Shown here: piece after piece, positions 10,155-19,499 of the stretch
Position numbering within the stretch: position 1 is the stretch's first letter
How the letters are laid out: each line of letters starts with the position of its first letter
Source of the DNA: Omphalotus guepiniiformis
Taxonomy: Eukaryota > Basidiomycota > Agaricomycetes > Agaricales > Omphalotaceae
Length of the DNA stretch: 28,856 nucleotides
NCBI GenBank assembly: GCA_028554645.1
Contig: JAQOOI010000008.1
Coordinates: 1-28,856, forward strand
Direction: 5' to 3'
Translations under genes and position numbers: made by a program
The notes under the pieces: generated by a model
Database searches by the model: none
What the model was told of the DNA's origin: nothing
What the model saw: only the letters and a program-made list of their open reading frames with translations

Positions 10155-10625
10155 AGACTAGATATCAAATAAAAACAAGAGAATGTGTTGAGGAAATGGA
10201 ATGAGACGCATATTACTGACTACTGCTCAGGAAGCGTGACTTTGATGTGTGACATTCTCTAATATAGAGAATTATCTTACTAGGATTTCTCAAAAATTAC
10301 ATAGACAACTAGGAGTATACAATACCAGTCCATATTCCGGTTCTCAAGGTGGCACAAATAGTTGAAGGTGGTATACATACAAAATTTAGGAAAAAGTCAA
10401 TGCTCTCTGATGGTGGCCGTGACAAGCGTGATTTTGCACGATTGCAATTCTCGAATCCTCCTCGGTCACTGCCCGACACCACCCCATCCTCAGAGTAAAA
10501 TCCCACAAATTCAGGTTGAGGGTTCTGAGTATAATAGAATAAGTCTATGTACTTACTTAAGGGATTAGGCTCAAGTGGAAGACACCAAAAATCAGTTCTC
10601 GAAAAAGTGCAGTTCTCGAATCACC
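10155..10625 (+). repeat. Interspersed ~480-bp repeat, copy 1
   Basis: Matches 24130-24625 along its length with many substitutions. Shared anchors include CCGGTTCTCAA then GGTGGCACAAA, CACTGCCCGACA then CACCCCATCCTCA, and GACTAGA near the start. A third copy at 13510-13712 keeps only the right part. No open frame, so it is non-autonomous or a relic. Confidence 0.8.
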
Positions 10626-10663
10626 ATAGTACCCAAGTAGCGGTCAAAATGACATCATTTTCC

Positions 10664-10765
10664 AACTTTCCGCTTAACATGCCTCGTATATCCATTGAGA
10701 TGATACAATCAAGGTGCCCATGATACCGGAGCGGGCAGGAGCGGAGACGCGCATCAGTCTTTTAC
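10664..10765. repeat. GC-rich dispersed repeat, third copy
   Basis: TTTCCGCTTAACATGCCTCG followed directly by GGTGCCCATGATACCGGAGC, GGGCAGGAGCGGAGACG and CATCAGTCTTTT. Compared with 7325-7708 the leader and body are fused with no spacer. Confidence 0.8.
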
Positions 10766-10932
10766 ATGATCAGTAAAAAGAAAGCTCAGCATAGTAGAAT
10801 GATATTGTGGACATGCTGTCATTTCCAACTTTGTCGCAGTACAAGGGCTTATAGCTGGGAGGACTGAGAGAAAGAAAAAAAAAAAAAAAAAAAAGAAAAG
10901 AGATTCTGATTGCAGTAACTACGACGGCTACA

Positions 10933-11997
10933 CTAAGGCTGCACTTGATAGTCTACCGCCCATAAAGGATCCTCCTTGCACCACCTGAACAGACGATTCG
11001 TGTTGTGTGTGTTTCGAAATATATTCCACCAGCGCTCTGACCAGGGATCGTATCCACACACAGCTGCTGCCACCAGATTCCAGGTTGGGTCTGGGTGCCA
11101 GCTCATCAGCTTGCGCTCAAACCACTGCGGATAAAAGCCCGAAGTTTCCCAGTCAATGAGCCACAACTGGCCATCGTCACCCAGGATGATGTTGCTCATG
11201 TGCAGATCAGCGTGGCAAAGCACCAGAGGCTTCGGGTCCTCATACCCATGGCCGGAGGTCGTCCGGAACCATTCCTTCAAGTCTTCGTAGCAGTCGTAGA
11301 AGAGATGATGTTGGATAAGGTGTTGCAAGAGCCAGGACTTTTCAACATCTGGTCTGCAAGGCAAACATACTGGGCCAGAGTAGGGCTGATGAACCCGACG
11401 AAGCTCCTTGACATAGCGCCGGAGTGTGAGCACCACCCAGAGCTTGCGAAAGACAGACAGGGTGGGCCAAGCCTCAAAGAGGGTGGGACCTTTGATATAA
11501 GTGATCATCTTGTAACTAGGAATGACATCAAGGCTGTCGGTGAGGTGGCCTACAGTCCTAGGAACAGGGATGGTGGTGTGGGCTTCTGACTATCTCTGTC
11601 ACTTCCTCTTCTGGGAACACGCAGGGGATCATCTCCTGTGCAGTCCCAGCCTCAGGGTGCAAGATTGGCCAGCTGTAGCAATTGGTAACAGCTACACAGC
11701 CGTACAGGACCCTGGCTCCTCCCATACTCTCGAGCTTCTTCCACCAAATGTCCATGTCTTTCCCCTCAAGCTCCTTCAGCTTATCCACGTCGACCGGCAA
11801 CTGCAGAAAAGGTTCAGCACATGTTTGCAGGCAGGGCACAGGGCAAACTTACCTCCTCATCAGGCAAGCGCTGATCTGTGACCACCAGACCTCTTACAAA
11901 TGAGCATCAAGTCCAGAATAACGTTGGAAAGCAAGGAGAAAGCAAACAGGGCCCATTCTGCCCAAGAGATTGGTCTCTGATATTGTGACCCGGCCAT
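10933..11997 (-). CDS. APH-like (aminoglycoside phosphotransferase-fold) kinase
   Basis: The C-terminal 190 residues carry the family signature: HADLHMSN (catalytic Asp and Asn, HxDxxxxN) and, 12 residues on, LIDWETSGF with the metal-binding Asp. They then continue to a tryptophan-rich lobe end (TWNLVAAA, SERWWNIF) and a stop at 10933. Upstream, EVTEIVR flows into AHTTIPVPRTVGHL, a typical N-lobe helix plus IPVP turn, if one extra base near 11580-11590 is removed. A GTAAGT...TTCTGCAG intron precedes LPVDVDKLKEL. The most upstream ATG (11997, MAGSQYQR) reads a hydrophobic segment (ALFAFSLLSNVILDLMLI) but needs another single-base loss to join, so the true N-terminus is uncertain. Fungal members usually lack known substrates; small-molecule or protein phosphorylation is possible. 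The gene is divergent from the 12211 gene, with about 213 bp between starts. Confidence 0.7.
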
Positions 11998-12013
11998 GTT
12001 GATGATAGTGGGA

Positions 12014-12029
12014 AAAAAAAAAAAAAAAA
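12014..12029. repeat. Poly-A run in the divergent promoter
   Basis: A stretch of A (T on the kinase strand) lies between the kinase start and the plus-strand gene start. Poly(dA:dT) tracts of this sort commonly exclude nucleosomes in fungal promoters; whether that applies here is inference. A TATATA word sits at about 12149-12154, on the side of the plus-strand gene. Confidence 0.45.
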
Positions 12030-12210
12030 GGCAAGGACCACGCCTTTTTTTCCAGCTTGTTATAAGATGAGCGTGGGAATTCTGAATGAACAGTAAGCAC
12101 CAGGATCCGGTTTAGAAGGGACATGTCCAACAAGCTCAAGGGACTCTGTATATAAGAGAATGGTTACGGACTGAAGCACCTCCGCCCTCTCCTTCACTGT
12201 TGTTATCTTA

Positions 12211-13081
12211 ATGGACGCCACAAACAGTCCGCGAATGTTGCGTGTTCTCTCTCGGTCCGAGGGGAATGTTGTCTCAACGAGGAGAGCGGGGGACCTGGTG
12301 CCGGAGTTGTATGCGCCTGATGACATCACGTATTTGTCGGAGCAAGGGATTGTGAGTACTATGGTGGGGGTGGGAGGGAAAGGGAGGGTCAACCTGATTG
12401 CAATGTGGTGCATTCCTGGTAAGATAGAGAAGGGGTTCACAAAGGTGGTCAATGGGAGGAACGGAAGTATTTGACAAGGAGGTTCCGCCACACTGGTGAG
12501 TTTTGCTATGTTATCTGGGCCTGGAGGAGCAAACTGATGGACACAGGGGGCTAACATTGGGCTGGGTGGAGGGAGATCTGTTGGTAAGGAGGCTTTCCCT
12601 TTGACCTCCAGAAGGACGTAGAGGAGGTAGGTGGAGAGGAGTACTGGAAGTTTGGATTGGTGTATGTTTTGAGCTGTTCTGTCTCGAGTGCTTCTGACCT
12701 TTTTCAGGATGAGGAGGCTGAAGAAGGACGAGCCAGGTAATCTCATCAGGGGTCTTATAACGAGGAGAGCAGGCAGAGATAACTGCCACGTCTGGAAGGT
12801 GGGGGCCCTGGAGGGAACAGGGTTCCCTTCAAGTGGAAGATTTGGTGAAAGAGTTGAAGGCCAACGGGCTGCAGAAGGTGGTGGGAAATTCGATGGGATG
12901 TGGGTGTAGGAGTTGGGCGGTGACGGCGCTGGAGGCTTGGCAGCGTAAGGGTTGGTTAGTCCTGGAGTCAGAGAGTGACACCCCGATGGAGGTTATGGGA
13001 AAGCTGTCAGCCATAGACCAGGGCACGCAGGGATGTGAGGTGGCGATTCCAGCCGAGGGCATCTGGTCATGGACTGCATAG
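12211..13081 (+). CDS. DUF7770-like protein divergent from kinase
   Basis: The ATG at 12211 opens MDATNSPRMLRVL, continues through VVSTRRAGDLVPEL to a GTGAGT donor at 12352. Middle exons are unresolved; a candidate ends FDKEVPPHW at a GTGAGT donor (12495) and another splice pair is GTAAGG (about 12591) to TTTTCAG (12708). The last exon, from about 12834, reads VEDLVKELKANG, then GCGCRSWAVTALEAWQ-KGWL and ends GCEVAIPAEGIWSW, stop at 13081. The pattern of a helix, a GxGCRxW motif and an amphipathic helix recalls the fungal domain of unknown function DUF7770; this is recognition from memory of the motif, not a search. No catalytic role is known to me. A 3' relic of the same gene is at 7027-7200. 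Confidence 0.5.
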
Positions 13082-13235
13082 ATCAAGGACTCTGCAACTG
13101 CCCACATTTGAGCTAGGATTTTTGTTTTTTTTTTGTTTGGTTGTTGTTCCTGTATGTGTTTTGGGATTATTGTATTTTTGTTTGCTTTCTTGTGCTGATT
13201 GCAACAAATTGAGGAAACTATCCCGTATATGAGCA

Positions 13236-13322
13236 TGACCATTGGAAAGTCTCATTCGAAAGAGGGTAGGCATCGTTTATGATTCCAGGTGCCTATGATA
13301 CCGGAGCGGGCAGGAGCGAGCC
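13236..13322. repeat. GC-rich dispersed repeat, fourth copy
   Basis: Contains AGGCATCGTTTATGATTCC, GGTGCCTATGATACCGGAGC and GGGCAGGAGCGAG. It sits about 155 bp past the end of the plus-strand partner gene; the 7325 copy likewise follows the relic of that gene by about 125 bp. Confidence 0.75.
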
Positions 13323-13509
13323 GCTTGGCGGCGCTCACTTAATGGTCCCGGGAAATCCGAGGGATCCTGTAACCTGCTAGTAGTCCCCTAGCCCCTATCC
13401 AAATTTGTGTCTGCAAGTAGGCCACAGTACTCACTCAGTTGGGAAGCATGCGCAGTCGGCATGTCCAAAGTTGAAACCTATCACGCTTGTATCACGCTTG
13501 TAATTTCCT

Positions 13510-13712
13510 TGACCTCTAATTGCAATTCTCGAGTCCTGCCTCGGCCACTGCCCGACACCAACCCATCCTCACGATAAATTCCCAGAAATTCAGATCAAGG
13601 GCTCAAAGTACAATGGATAAAATCTATGTACTTACTCAAGGAATTAGGTTTCAAGTGGAAGACACCAAAATTCAATTCTCGAAAAGTTGCAATTTTCGGA
13701 TCACCACAGTAT
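13510..13712 (+). repeat. Interspersed repeat, partial third copy
   Basis: Corresponds to about 10430-10625 of copy 1: CACTGCCCGACACCA, CCCATCCTCA, TCTATGTACTTACT, CAAGTGGAAGACACCAAAA and GAATCACCATAG/GGATCACCACAG. The left half is absent. Confidence 0.85.
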
Positions 13713-13869
13713 AAGGAAACGATTCATTCGATCCGAACTGAAAGAGTGATTCAGGCTCGATTCGCGGCAGCTCTATTTGGATGTAAACGCCATGTGCGCC
13801 TTCCTGACAACTTCGGCAACTTCCACAAACTTGTAGGGATCAGGCCATATTTGCTTTCAAACGACTCTC

Positions 13870-15013
13870 ATGTCTTTACAAGCTCTCCAAGGATTTTCAT
13901 TGCCTGGCAATGTGGTGGATCAGATTCTGCAAGATGTCGTTATCATCTACGGCAACACATACCATACTTGCACACTTTTGGTTTCCAAGCGTTACAGCAA
14001 ACCGACTGGGTAGGTTTTTTCTAGTCTTCTTCTGTTTTTCTTTCTCTAAAGATGCGCATAGAACACACATAAAGCTGTTTTATAGCAGCATCCTTCTCTT
14101 TTCACTTGGTTCTTTCAAGCGTCTGCTCGAGACCTTGACGATTTATCCAGAAAGGTTTTCATTTCATTAAACACCTTGCTATTCAGTTGGGGGAACGTGC
14201 GTCCCACTGCCCCAATATTCCTCGGCCTCTTCCACCTAACCCACTTCCATCGACTCGCTCGGGAGATCCCATCCTGCTGATACACTCAAAACTGATATCG
14301 CAGTTTATTCAGCAATGTGCAGCTAATCTTCAACTCCTGGTTGTCAACACACGCTGGGTTCCTAGAAACATTAGGAAGATGGTTCGTGCTATGACATTCC
14401 CTGTGCTTCAGGAACTAGAGTGTTCGTTTGAGCTCATTTCGGTTCATAACGTCAGCCACTACGATGATTCGGATGACCCTGATTCTTCTGATGATCAACA
14501 TCTCACTCTATCCCCAGCTCCGCTCATGCTCCCTTCCCTGCAACGTCTTCGTTTGTCCGTACTGCGGCAGTAGTGCGACTGATCTCCACCTTCGCCACTT
14601 GGATCTGTCCATGTTTCCCTCATCTGACAGATCTCTATCTGGCTTTCACGTCGGTTCTTGGCTATGACATCGCACGTCAGCTGGAGATCTCATGGATGGG
14701 TCTCCGTGGACTTGAATCAGTCATTATAGAAAAGGACGGAGGGGACCCCAGAGAACTTGTCCTGTCACTTCACGTTCTATTGAGGTACAGTATTAGCAAC
14801 AATCTCGTGTTCATCATCCGAGAAGATTACAGGAATGTCTTGCGTGTCCATGGTCATCATTTCCTGGTGACAGCGGAAGAAAAGGCGTACGTTGAACGAT
14901 TTTTTTCTTTAGCGTGGGTCCTGGTCAATGTTTTTGGGAAAAGGCAAGAAAAGCAGTGGCGATTAGAGGAGGAGTTCAGGGAGGCCCAGGCCCACTTGTT
15001 TGTGCGGAGGTGA
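13870..15013 (+). pseudogene. F-box/LRR-type protein, two frameshifts
   Basis: The ATG at 13870 starts MSLQALQGFSLPGNVVDQIL, an F-box start (LPxxVxxxIL), followed by YHTCTLLVSKRYSK as in fungal F-box proteins. A 52-bp intron (GTAGGT...GCATAG) leads in phase to THIKLFYSSILLFSLGSF and LLETLTIYPERF. A single extra base at about 14155-14168 is needed to continue into IKHLAIQLGERASH, and a single missing base at about 14566-14573 to pass from LPSLQRLRLSVLRQ to LISTFATWICPCFPHLTDLYL. The rest, including irregular leucine-rich stretches and ending AHLFVRR, is open to TGA at 15013. F-box proteins link targets to SCF ubiquitin ligases through leucine-rich regions; target unknown. It converges tail to tail with the 15267 gene. 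It may be an intact gene if the indels are sequence errors. Confidence 0.6.
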
Positions 15014-15266
15014 ATAATAACGCGTAATGTACAGGGAGTAGAATAGAACAATTGTTTCTGACGTGGAATAGAGTTGAATAAAAGTGTTCAAGCCGGGTCC
15101 GGTCCGGTCCTGGATTGTGCGGAGCATGATGGCGGCTTGTGCACTTTTTCCTGCTGGCGGCACATTATTCCCAAGCTCAATCAAGCCTTTGATTCAGGAC
15201 TGAACATGTGGAATAAGCGCAATCAATATACAAAAATATAACAAGTTGGTGAGCTAGTAGACACGA

Positions 15267-16193
15267 CTATGAACCTCGTTCCCGATTACTCCTGGGTGGG
15301 TTGTGTGCTGCTGTGGTGTAGTCAGCGAGGGCAAGGTTTTCAAGTCGTTTGATCAGATCGTCCATTTCAGAATCGTCCGTCGATCGTTGTGTTCGAGCCA
15401 GCTCTCTAGCTCGGGTGTGCTCTATCATACGACGTCTGCTCGCAATATCGTACACATCGGCCGCATACGCGGACGTGATGGTCCACTCCCTGATGCTTGT
15501 TGCAAGGTTGTCATGCATCAGGAGATTCACTTCCCCACTCTTTCTGATAGCAGATCCAATTTGGTCAAACCCACCCCTGATAGTGCCCTGCAAGCCCGAT
15601 ACAAGTTCGGCAACCTCTCCCAGCTTGACCTCGATGGATCTCTGCTGGAGCTGTATCTGATCCAGGCGGTTTCGTCGTGTTTTGTTGAAATTGGGTGCGG
15701 ATATTGGAGGGTCGCTGTGTAAGGGAACATGGAATGGACCGTTCCTGACATGAAAGACAGGTGACAGGCCATGGATGGCCGAGATGGATCAGGCAGAACA
15801 ACTGTTCAGCTTGGCAGTTGTCGCACTTGTTCTCGGACCGGAAAACTACCTCTTCTAGTGCCGGTTCGTTATCCAGATTAATAGGCTACAAACAAGAGCT
15901 TAACAGGACAGTAGCTTTAAATCCAAACAATGCTTAGACAAACATTGGAAGAGTTTGCTCCTGGTTCTTCAGGGGCAGGAATTGGATCTGCTTTTTGCTT
16001 CTTTGTCGGCTTCACAGAGGCGGGGTTTGCTACGAGTATTGGTCTAAAGAAAGCGAAAGACAATTAAAAATGAAAGCAAGCCTCACCCTTTGGCTTTTCT
16101 TTTTTTTTCCCCCCGCATTTTTTGGTCTTGAAAGAATTGTTTAAGAGGCAACATGTTTAAAACTCTTACAAGATACTTACCCAGTGTTGTCAT
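15267..16193 (-). CDS. Zinc-cluster/coiled-coil protein
   Basis: Five-prime exons splice perfectly: 16181-16193 (ATG ACA ACA CTG G), 16087-16126 (lysine-rich MRGEKKRKAK), 15944-16043, then the exon starting at 15885. Introns are 54, 43 and 58 bp. The exon from 15885 gives CDNC-x6-C-x11-CLSC-x6-C, a paired CxxC-x6-C cluster. After CSL one base too many (GGG, 15723-15725) shifts the frame; removing it continues into a heptad helix (RLDQIQLQQRSIEVKLGEV, then LQGTIRGGFDQIGSAI) and on to a stop at 15267. Total is about 275 residues. Clusters of this type with a following coiled coil are common, uncharacterised proteins in agaricomycetes; DNA binding and dimerisation are plausible but unproven. Unshifted, the protein would end early at 15565. 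Related to the gene at 17025-17504. Confidence 0.6.
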
Positions 16194-16199
16194 GTAAAG

Positions 16200-17020
16200 A
16201 ATCTGTCTTTTTCTCGTTTGGGCATGGTGGTTGTGGAAAAAAGAACAAGGTTTACTATGTTTGGCTTTTGTTTGTCGTCATCGGGTTTGGCGGGCCGCAT
16301 GCGGCACTGTCATACAGCCGTGCATAGTGTTTTCCATTTGGCATTTCAAGACGCGCCCACGATAGGGCAAATTCGTCAGGCGTTTTACGATGCAAGTGTG
16401 ATTTGCTTACCTCGCGATTGAACTAAGCGTAAATTTTGCGATTTGCACCGTGTGCCCGAGGCATCGTACGCCCTGCAAAGTCGCCGGCAATACCGCCGCG
16501 CCCGGGTTTTCACCCGTGAAGTCACTGGCATTACGACCGTGGAAACCTATGGACAATTTTTCTTTGTATTGGACTTTCAATTTTTAGACATGGACATCTC
16601 GGACAAAATACTCTTTTATTTGTACACTGGTTTCATATTTTCAGGTAGAGAGCGAGACAGAAGGTCTTACACCTCTTGCTCTCACTCGTCCGTACTGCAG
16701 GTATGTAGTATCAGTATCGTATACTTCTTGGACTCACTCGAACGTGTGTAGTTGTGATACTAGCGCACATACATGTCGCGCTAGGTTATAATTCATGGTT
16801 GCCCTATCCGGGGCGATGCTGCGGGCTACACGAGTGCGAACATACGGAGTGATTGGAGTGATACAAGAGGATATTCTACAAAGATCACAGGCTGAGCGCT
16901 GAGGCCCGACAGTGCCGACTAGGCATTCGGCCGAAACGGATGATTGGTAGACATGTTTGGCAATGGATCTGCAGTGATGGGATATGAGAGAAACAAATGG
17001 AAAAAGGAATGAAAGAGTAT
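16200..17020. other. Intergenic stretch, no gene supported
   Basis: Promoter side of the 16193 start and 3' side of the next minus-strand gene. Frames open here on the plus strand read no recognisable protein and have no splice context. Confidence 0.45.
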
Positions 17021-17024
17021 GCAC

Positions 17025-17504
17025 TTATGGATGATCAAATGCGCTTTTCAACGCCTGCAGCTTCTGTATCAGATCGTCAAGCTGCTGAGGGATAACCCGG
17101 TTCCGCTCATAGTGATACAAAAGCAGGCTCTCAACCGAGGTCTCGTAGTTGTAATACTGAGTCTGGGTTGAGAACGTGCAGCTTTCAAGTTCACCACATT
17201 GGATACAGGTGCGGAAGAGTCTGTGTGTGACGTCCGTCGCACTGATGGTTGGTGAACAGTCGAGGTTTCTTTCCTGGCACTGTTGGCAGCGGTCCGCCCA
17301 CTATATTGCCTCCAGGTCGGACGTGCAGTGACTCTAGTGCGACCTGTTTGTTAGTCCGACTCAAACGCCGGTTGTTCCAACTGGCCAAGTGACAGCAAGC
17401 AGTTCCCGGGTTTGTTGCGTGTTCATGGCGCAGAAGAGAGGGCTTGGGTTTGCATCTGTTTGTTTGGAGGCGGCAAACTCCGGAGAGGTTGCATCGGCAA
17501 ATTC
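17025..17504 (-). CDS. Second zinc-cluster protein (5' end unresolved)
   Basis: Exon 17367-17504 (EFADATSPEF to PVGTTG, 46 codons) and exon 17025-17300 (WADRCQQC to KSAFDHP, stop) join in phase across a 66-bp intron with GTTTGA donor, a CTAAC branch-like word and ATATAG acceptor. The second exon shows CQQC-x6-C-x17-CIQC-x6-C, the same paired cluster as the 15267 gene, then a Tyr-rich linker and a terminal amphipathic helix (LDDLIQKLQALKSAF). The start exon is not settled: TTTGCAG precedes GAATTT, and an ATG at about 17548 (MIDNKNQ) cannot be joined in frame. The internal ATG at MNTQQTREL is the shortest possible start. Likely nuclear by analogy only. Confidence 0.5.
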
Positions 17505-17564
17505 CTGCAAATGGGGCAAGAAAAACGTTGGGGGCACTGAAAACCTTGGTTTTTGTTATCAATC

Positions 17565-18020
17565 ATGTCTGGACAGCAGATCTCTGGAGACTCTCCCATT
17601 TCTGGCGCAGAAAAAGTCGAGCGATTGCGTCGAACATGAAGATTTCCCGCAACTACGTGAAGGATTGGAAATCCCTGGATCTCACATTTCAGGACAGCGC
17701 TTCCCGGGATCTTCCTTGGATCAGTTGAGCCTCTGCTGTGGTCATTTCATTCAAACGTATGTGATGAGCGGTATTCTGTCGATCGTTGTCGACTAACAAG
17801 CAGGAAAAAAACAGTTAATAGGTTGTTTGAGTCTGGCCTTCCTGGCCCGACGTTCACCTTGAAAACAAGTCATGCGATCGGGTGGCAAGTGTTGAATGAG
17901 GAAGAACGAGGCTTGATCAATGCAATGGAAAAAGGCATTGACACGGAGTTTAATGAGCGTACGAAGCTCTACAGGGATAATCTTAAAAAGTTTGCGGGAG
18001 ATTGCAGAGAGTTTTTGTGA
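17565..18020 (+). pseudogene. Candidate small gene, unknown
   Basis: The ATG at 17565 gives MSGQQISGDSPISG then VERLRR. One missing base near 17640 would continue into MKISRNYVKDWKSLDL, and a TGA at about 17726 interrupts before ASAVVISFK. A clean 47-bp intron follows (GTATGT donor, CTAAC branch, AAGCAG), leading in phase to a last exon with NRLFESGLPGP, WQVLNEEERGLINAMEKGI and a stop at 18020. The last exon and its intron are convincing; the first half is damaged. The start lies about 60 bp from the known 5' edge of the divergent minus-strand zinc-cluster gene. No family recognised. Confidence 0.35.
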
Positions 18021-18083
18021 ATCTTGACCACTTGTCCACATGTAATCTGCCGAATGTTTGCTTGCCAATTATTACTCCGTACC

Positions 18084-18580
18084 GCTTTCGGTCCGTACTG
18101 CTCAATAGCTATCAGTGCCATTCATTCATAGCCGACGTAGTAGTAATTAGTATCGCTGAATACTATGAATTAGCAGCGCTGAGCAGTAGCACTCGTAGCT
18201 CTCACAAGTGCCGCTCAGTACGGTACAGCAAGGTCCGCTCCGTAGCGGTCCGTACTGCTCAGTAGCTATCAGTGCCATTCAGAGCCTCGTAGTAGTAATT
18301 AGTACCGCTGAATACTATGAATTAGCAGCGCTGAGCAGTACCACTCGTAGCTCTCACAAGTGCCGAGCTCAGTACGGTACAGCAAGGTCCGCTCCGTAGC
18401 GGTCCGTACTGCTCAATAGCTATCAGTACCATTCAGAGCCGCGTAGTAGTAATTAGTAGCGCTGAATACTATAAATTAGCAGCACTGAGCAGTAGCACTC
18501 GGTGCTGAGAGCTACCACCAAGTGCCGCTCAGTACGGTACAAGCAAGGTCCGCTCCGTATCGGTCCGTACTGCTCAACAC
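18084..18580. repeat. Tandem repeat, ~155-bp unit, about 3.2 copies
   Basis: Units start near 18086, 18241, 18395 and 18557 at CGGTCCGTACTGCTCA. Each contains AGCTATCAGT, GTAGTAGTAATTAGTA, GCTGAATACTAT, TAGCAGC-CTGAGCAGTA and CTCAGTACGGTAC. Units are more than 85 percent alike by eye. CCGTACTG at the unit start and CAGTACGG near its end are reverse complements, so each unit can fold. No open frame spans the array. Confidence 0.85.
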
Positions 18581-18818
18581 CCATCATGGTAAGAGCTTGC
18601 TCCGGATGCATATAGATTGCATCTCGCAGTGAGCTCCGGTCCTGGCACTGCAACTGGAGATTGGTGCGAATCGGTCTTGTCTACCAAAAAAAAAAAAAAG
18701 TGTTCTCTTTATTTTTCTTTTGGGCACCGTAGCCCATCATGTATGTGTTGCAGGCGTGTTTTGGACACCTTCGACTTGCATGTCTTGAATCCATAAAAGG
18801 GTGTCCCAGGAATGCACG

Positions 18819-18845
18819 GGGGCAGTGGGGACAAGGCACTGCCCC
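18819..18845. other. Small perfect hairpin
   Basis: GGGGCAGTG (18819-18827) pairs with CACTGCCCC (18837-18845) around a 9-nt loop, with further AAAAGGG/CCTTTT complementarity outside. No associated gene is clear. Confidence 0.6.
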
Positions 18846-18869
18846 TTTTAACCCCAAGGTGTATTACCC

Positions 18870-18896
18870 CCCTACCCCCTAACCCCTAACCCCTAA
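18870..18896. repeat. Short CCCCTAA run
   Basis: Three units of CCCCTAA follow a C-rich stretch. They resemble, but are one C longer than, the usual fungal telomere repeat CCCTAA. Too short to be a telomere; an interstitial trace or chance. Confidence 0.5.
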
Positions 18897-18993
18897 TTCA
18901 TAGTAATGCACTATTAACCCATCTAAAGGACATTGTCTATGGGGTGGTTGGAAATGGGGCAGGTTCAAGGTGTAAATTCGGTGCCAAGCCCGC

Positions 18994-19320
18994 TCAGATG
19001 TGCACTTGCCAGATTCGAGATCTTGTACCTAGCAGAGCGAGGTGTAGTGCCCTTTCAGATATCAATCTGGCTGTCAAGCAAGCAGAGGCAGTCAAACGTT
19101 CCGTCCTGAAGAAGTATTTTGCCCAAGCCGACCATCCTATCAGTATTTTGTGTGGAAACACAACGCAATACAGATTGAGTGGATCCTGTACATGAGGCCG
19201 TTTGCTAGCAATCTCGGCAGACACAATGGTTTTGTTCACTAGGGTTCTCGACTTGCTTTGTGAGATTTCGTTTGTCGGGACCTCGACCTGGACTTCATTT
19301 TTGGGTGTGATCAAGGACAT
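18994..19320 (-). CDS. Hypothetical protein, weak call
   Basis: The ATG at 19320 (MSLITPKNEVQVEVP) opens 108 codons, hydrophilic at first. A donor-like GTACAG after ASKRPH and an acceptor CTTCAG at about 19113 could make it two exons. The plus strand over 18944-19195 is also open and reads an amphipathic segment (SALSDINLAVKQAEAV), so strand is not certain. No family recognised. Confidence 0.25.
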   Translation of the reverse strand: MSLITPKNEVQVEVPTNEISQSKSRTLVNKTIVSAEIASKRPHVQDPLNLYCVVFPHKILIGWSAWAKYFFRTERLTASACLTARLISERALHLALLGTRSRIWQVHI

Positions 19321-19393
19321 TTTGTGATGAATGGTGCAGCTGCTCCTTGTGGCGGAGCTAGATAGATACCATTCCGGACTGAACCTGCACTTT

Positions 19394-19490
19394 GGACCTT
19401 GGACCTCGACCTCGATTTCCTTTCTTGGACCTCGACCTCGACCTCGATTTCCTTTTTTAGGCCTCGACCTCGACCTCGATTTCCTTTTCG
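19394..19490. repeat. Minisatellite, ~30-bp unit, three copies
   Basis: Built on GACCTCGACCTCGATTTCCTTTT, with internal GACCTC doublets or triplets. The unit stays open in more than one frame on each strand because its length is near a multiple of three, so the open frames here are not evidence of a gene. Confidence 0.85.
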
Positions 19491-19499
19491 GGTGTGGCC

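Noticed and set aside
12060..12746. Minus-strand open frame of 228 codons
   Set aside because: It is antisense to the better supported plus-strand DUF7770-like gene and reads no domain.
18870..18896. Chromosome end
   Set aside because: Only three CCCCTAA units with unique sequence on both sides.
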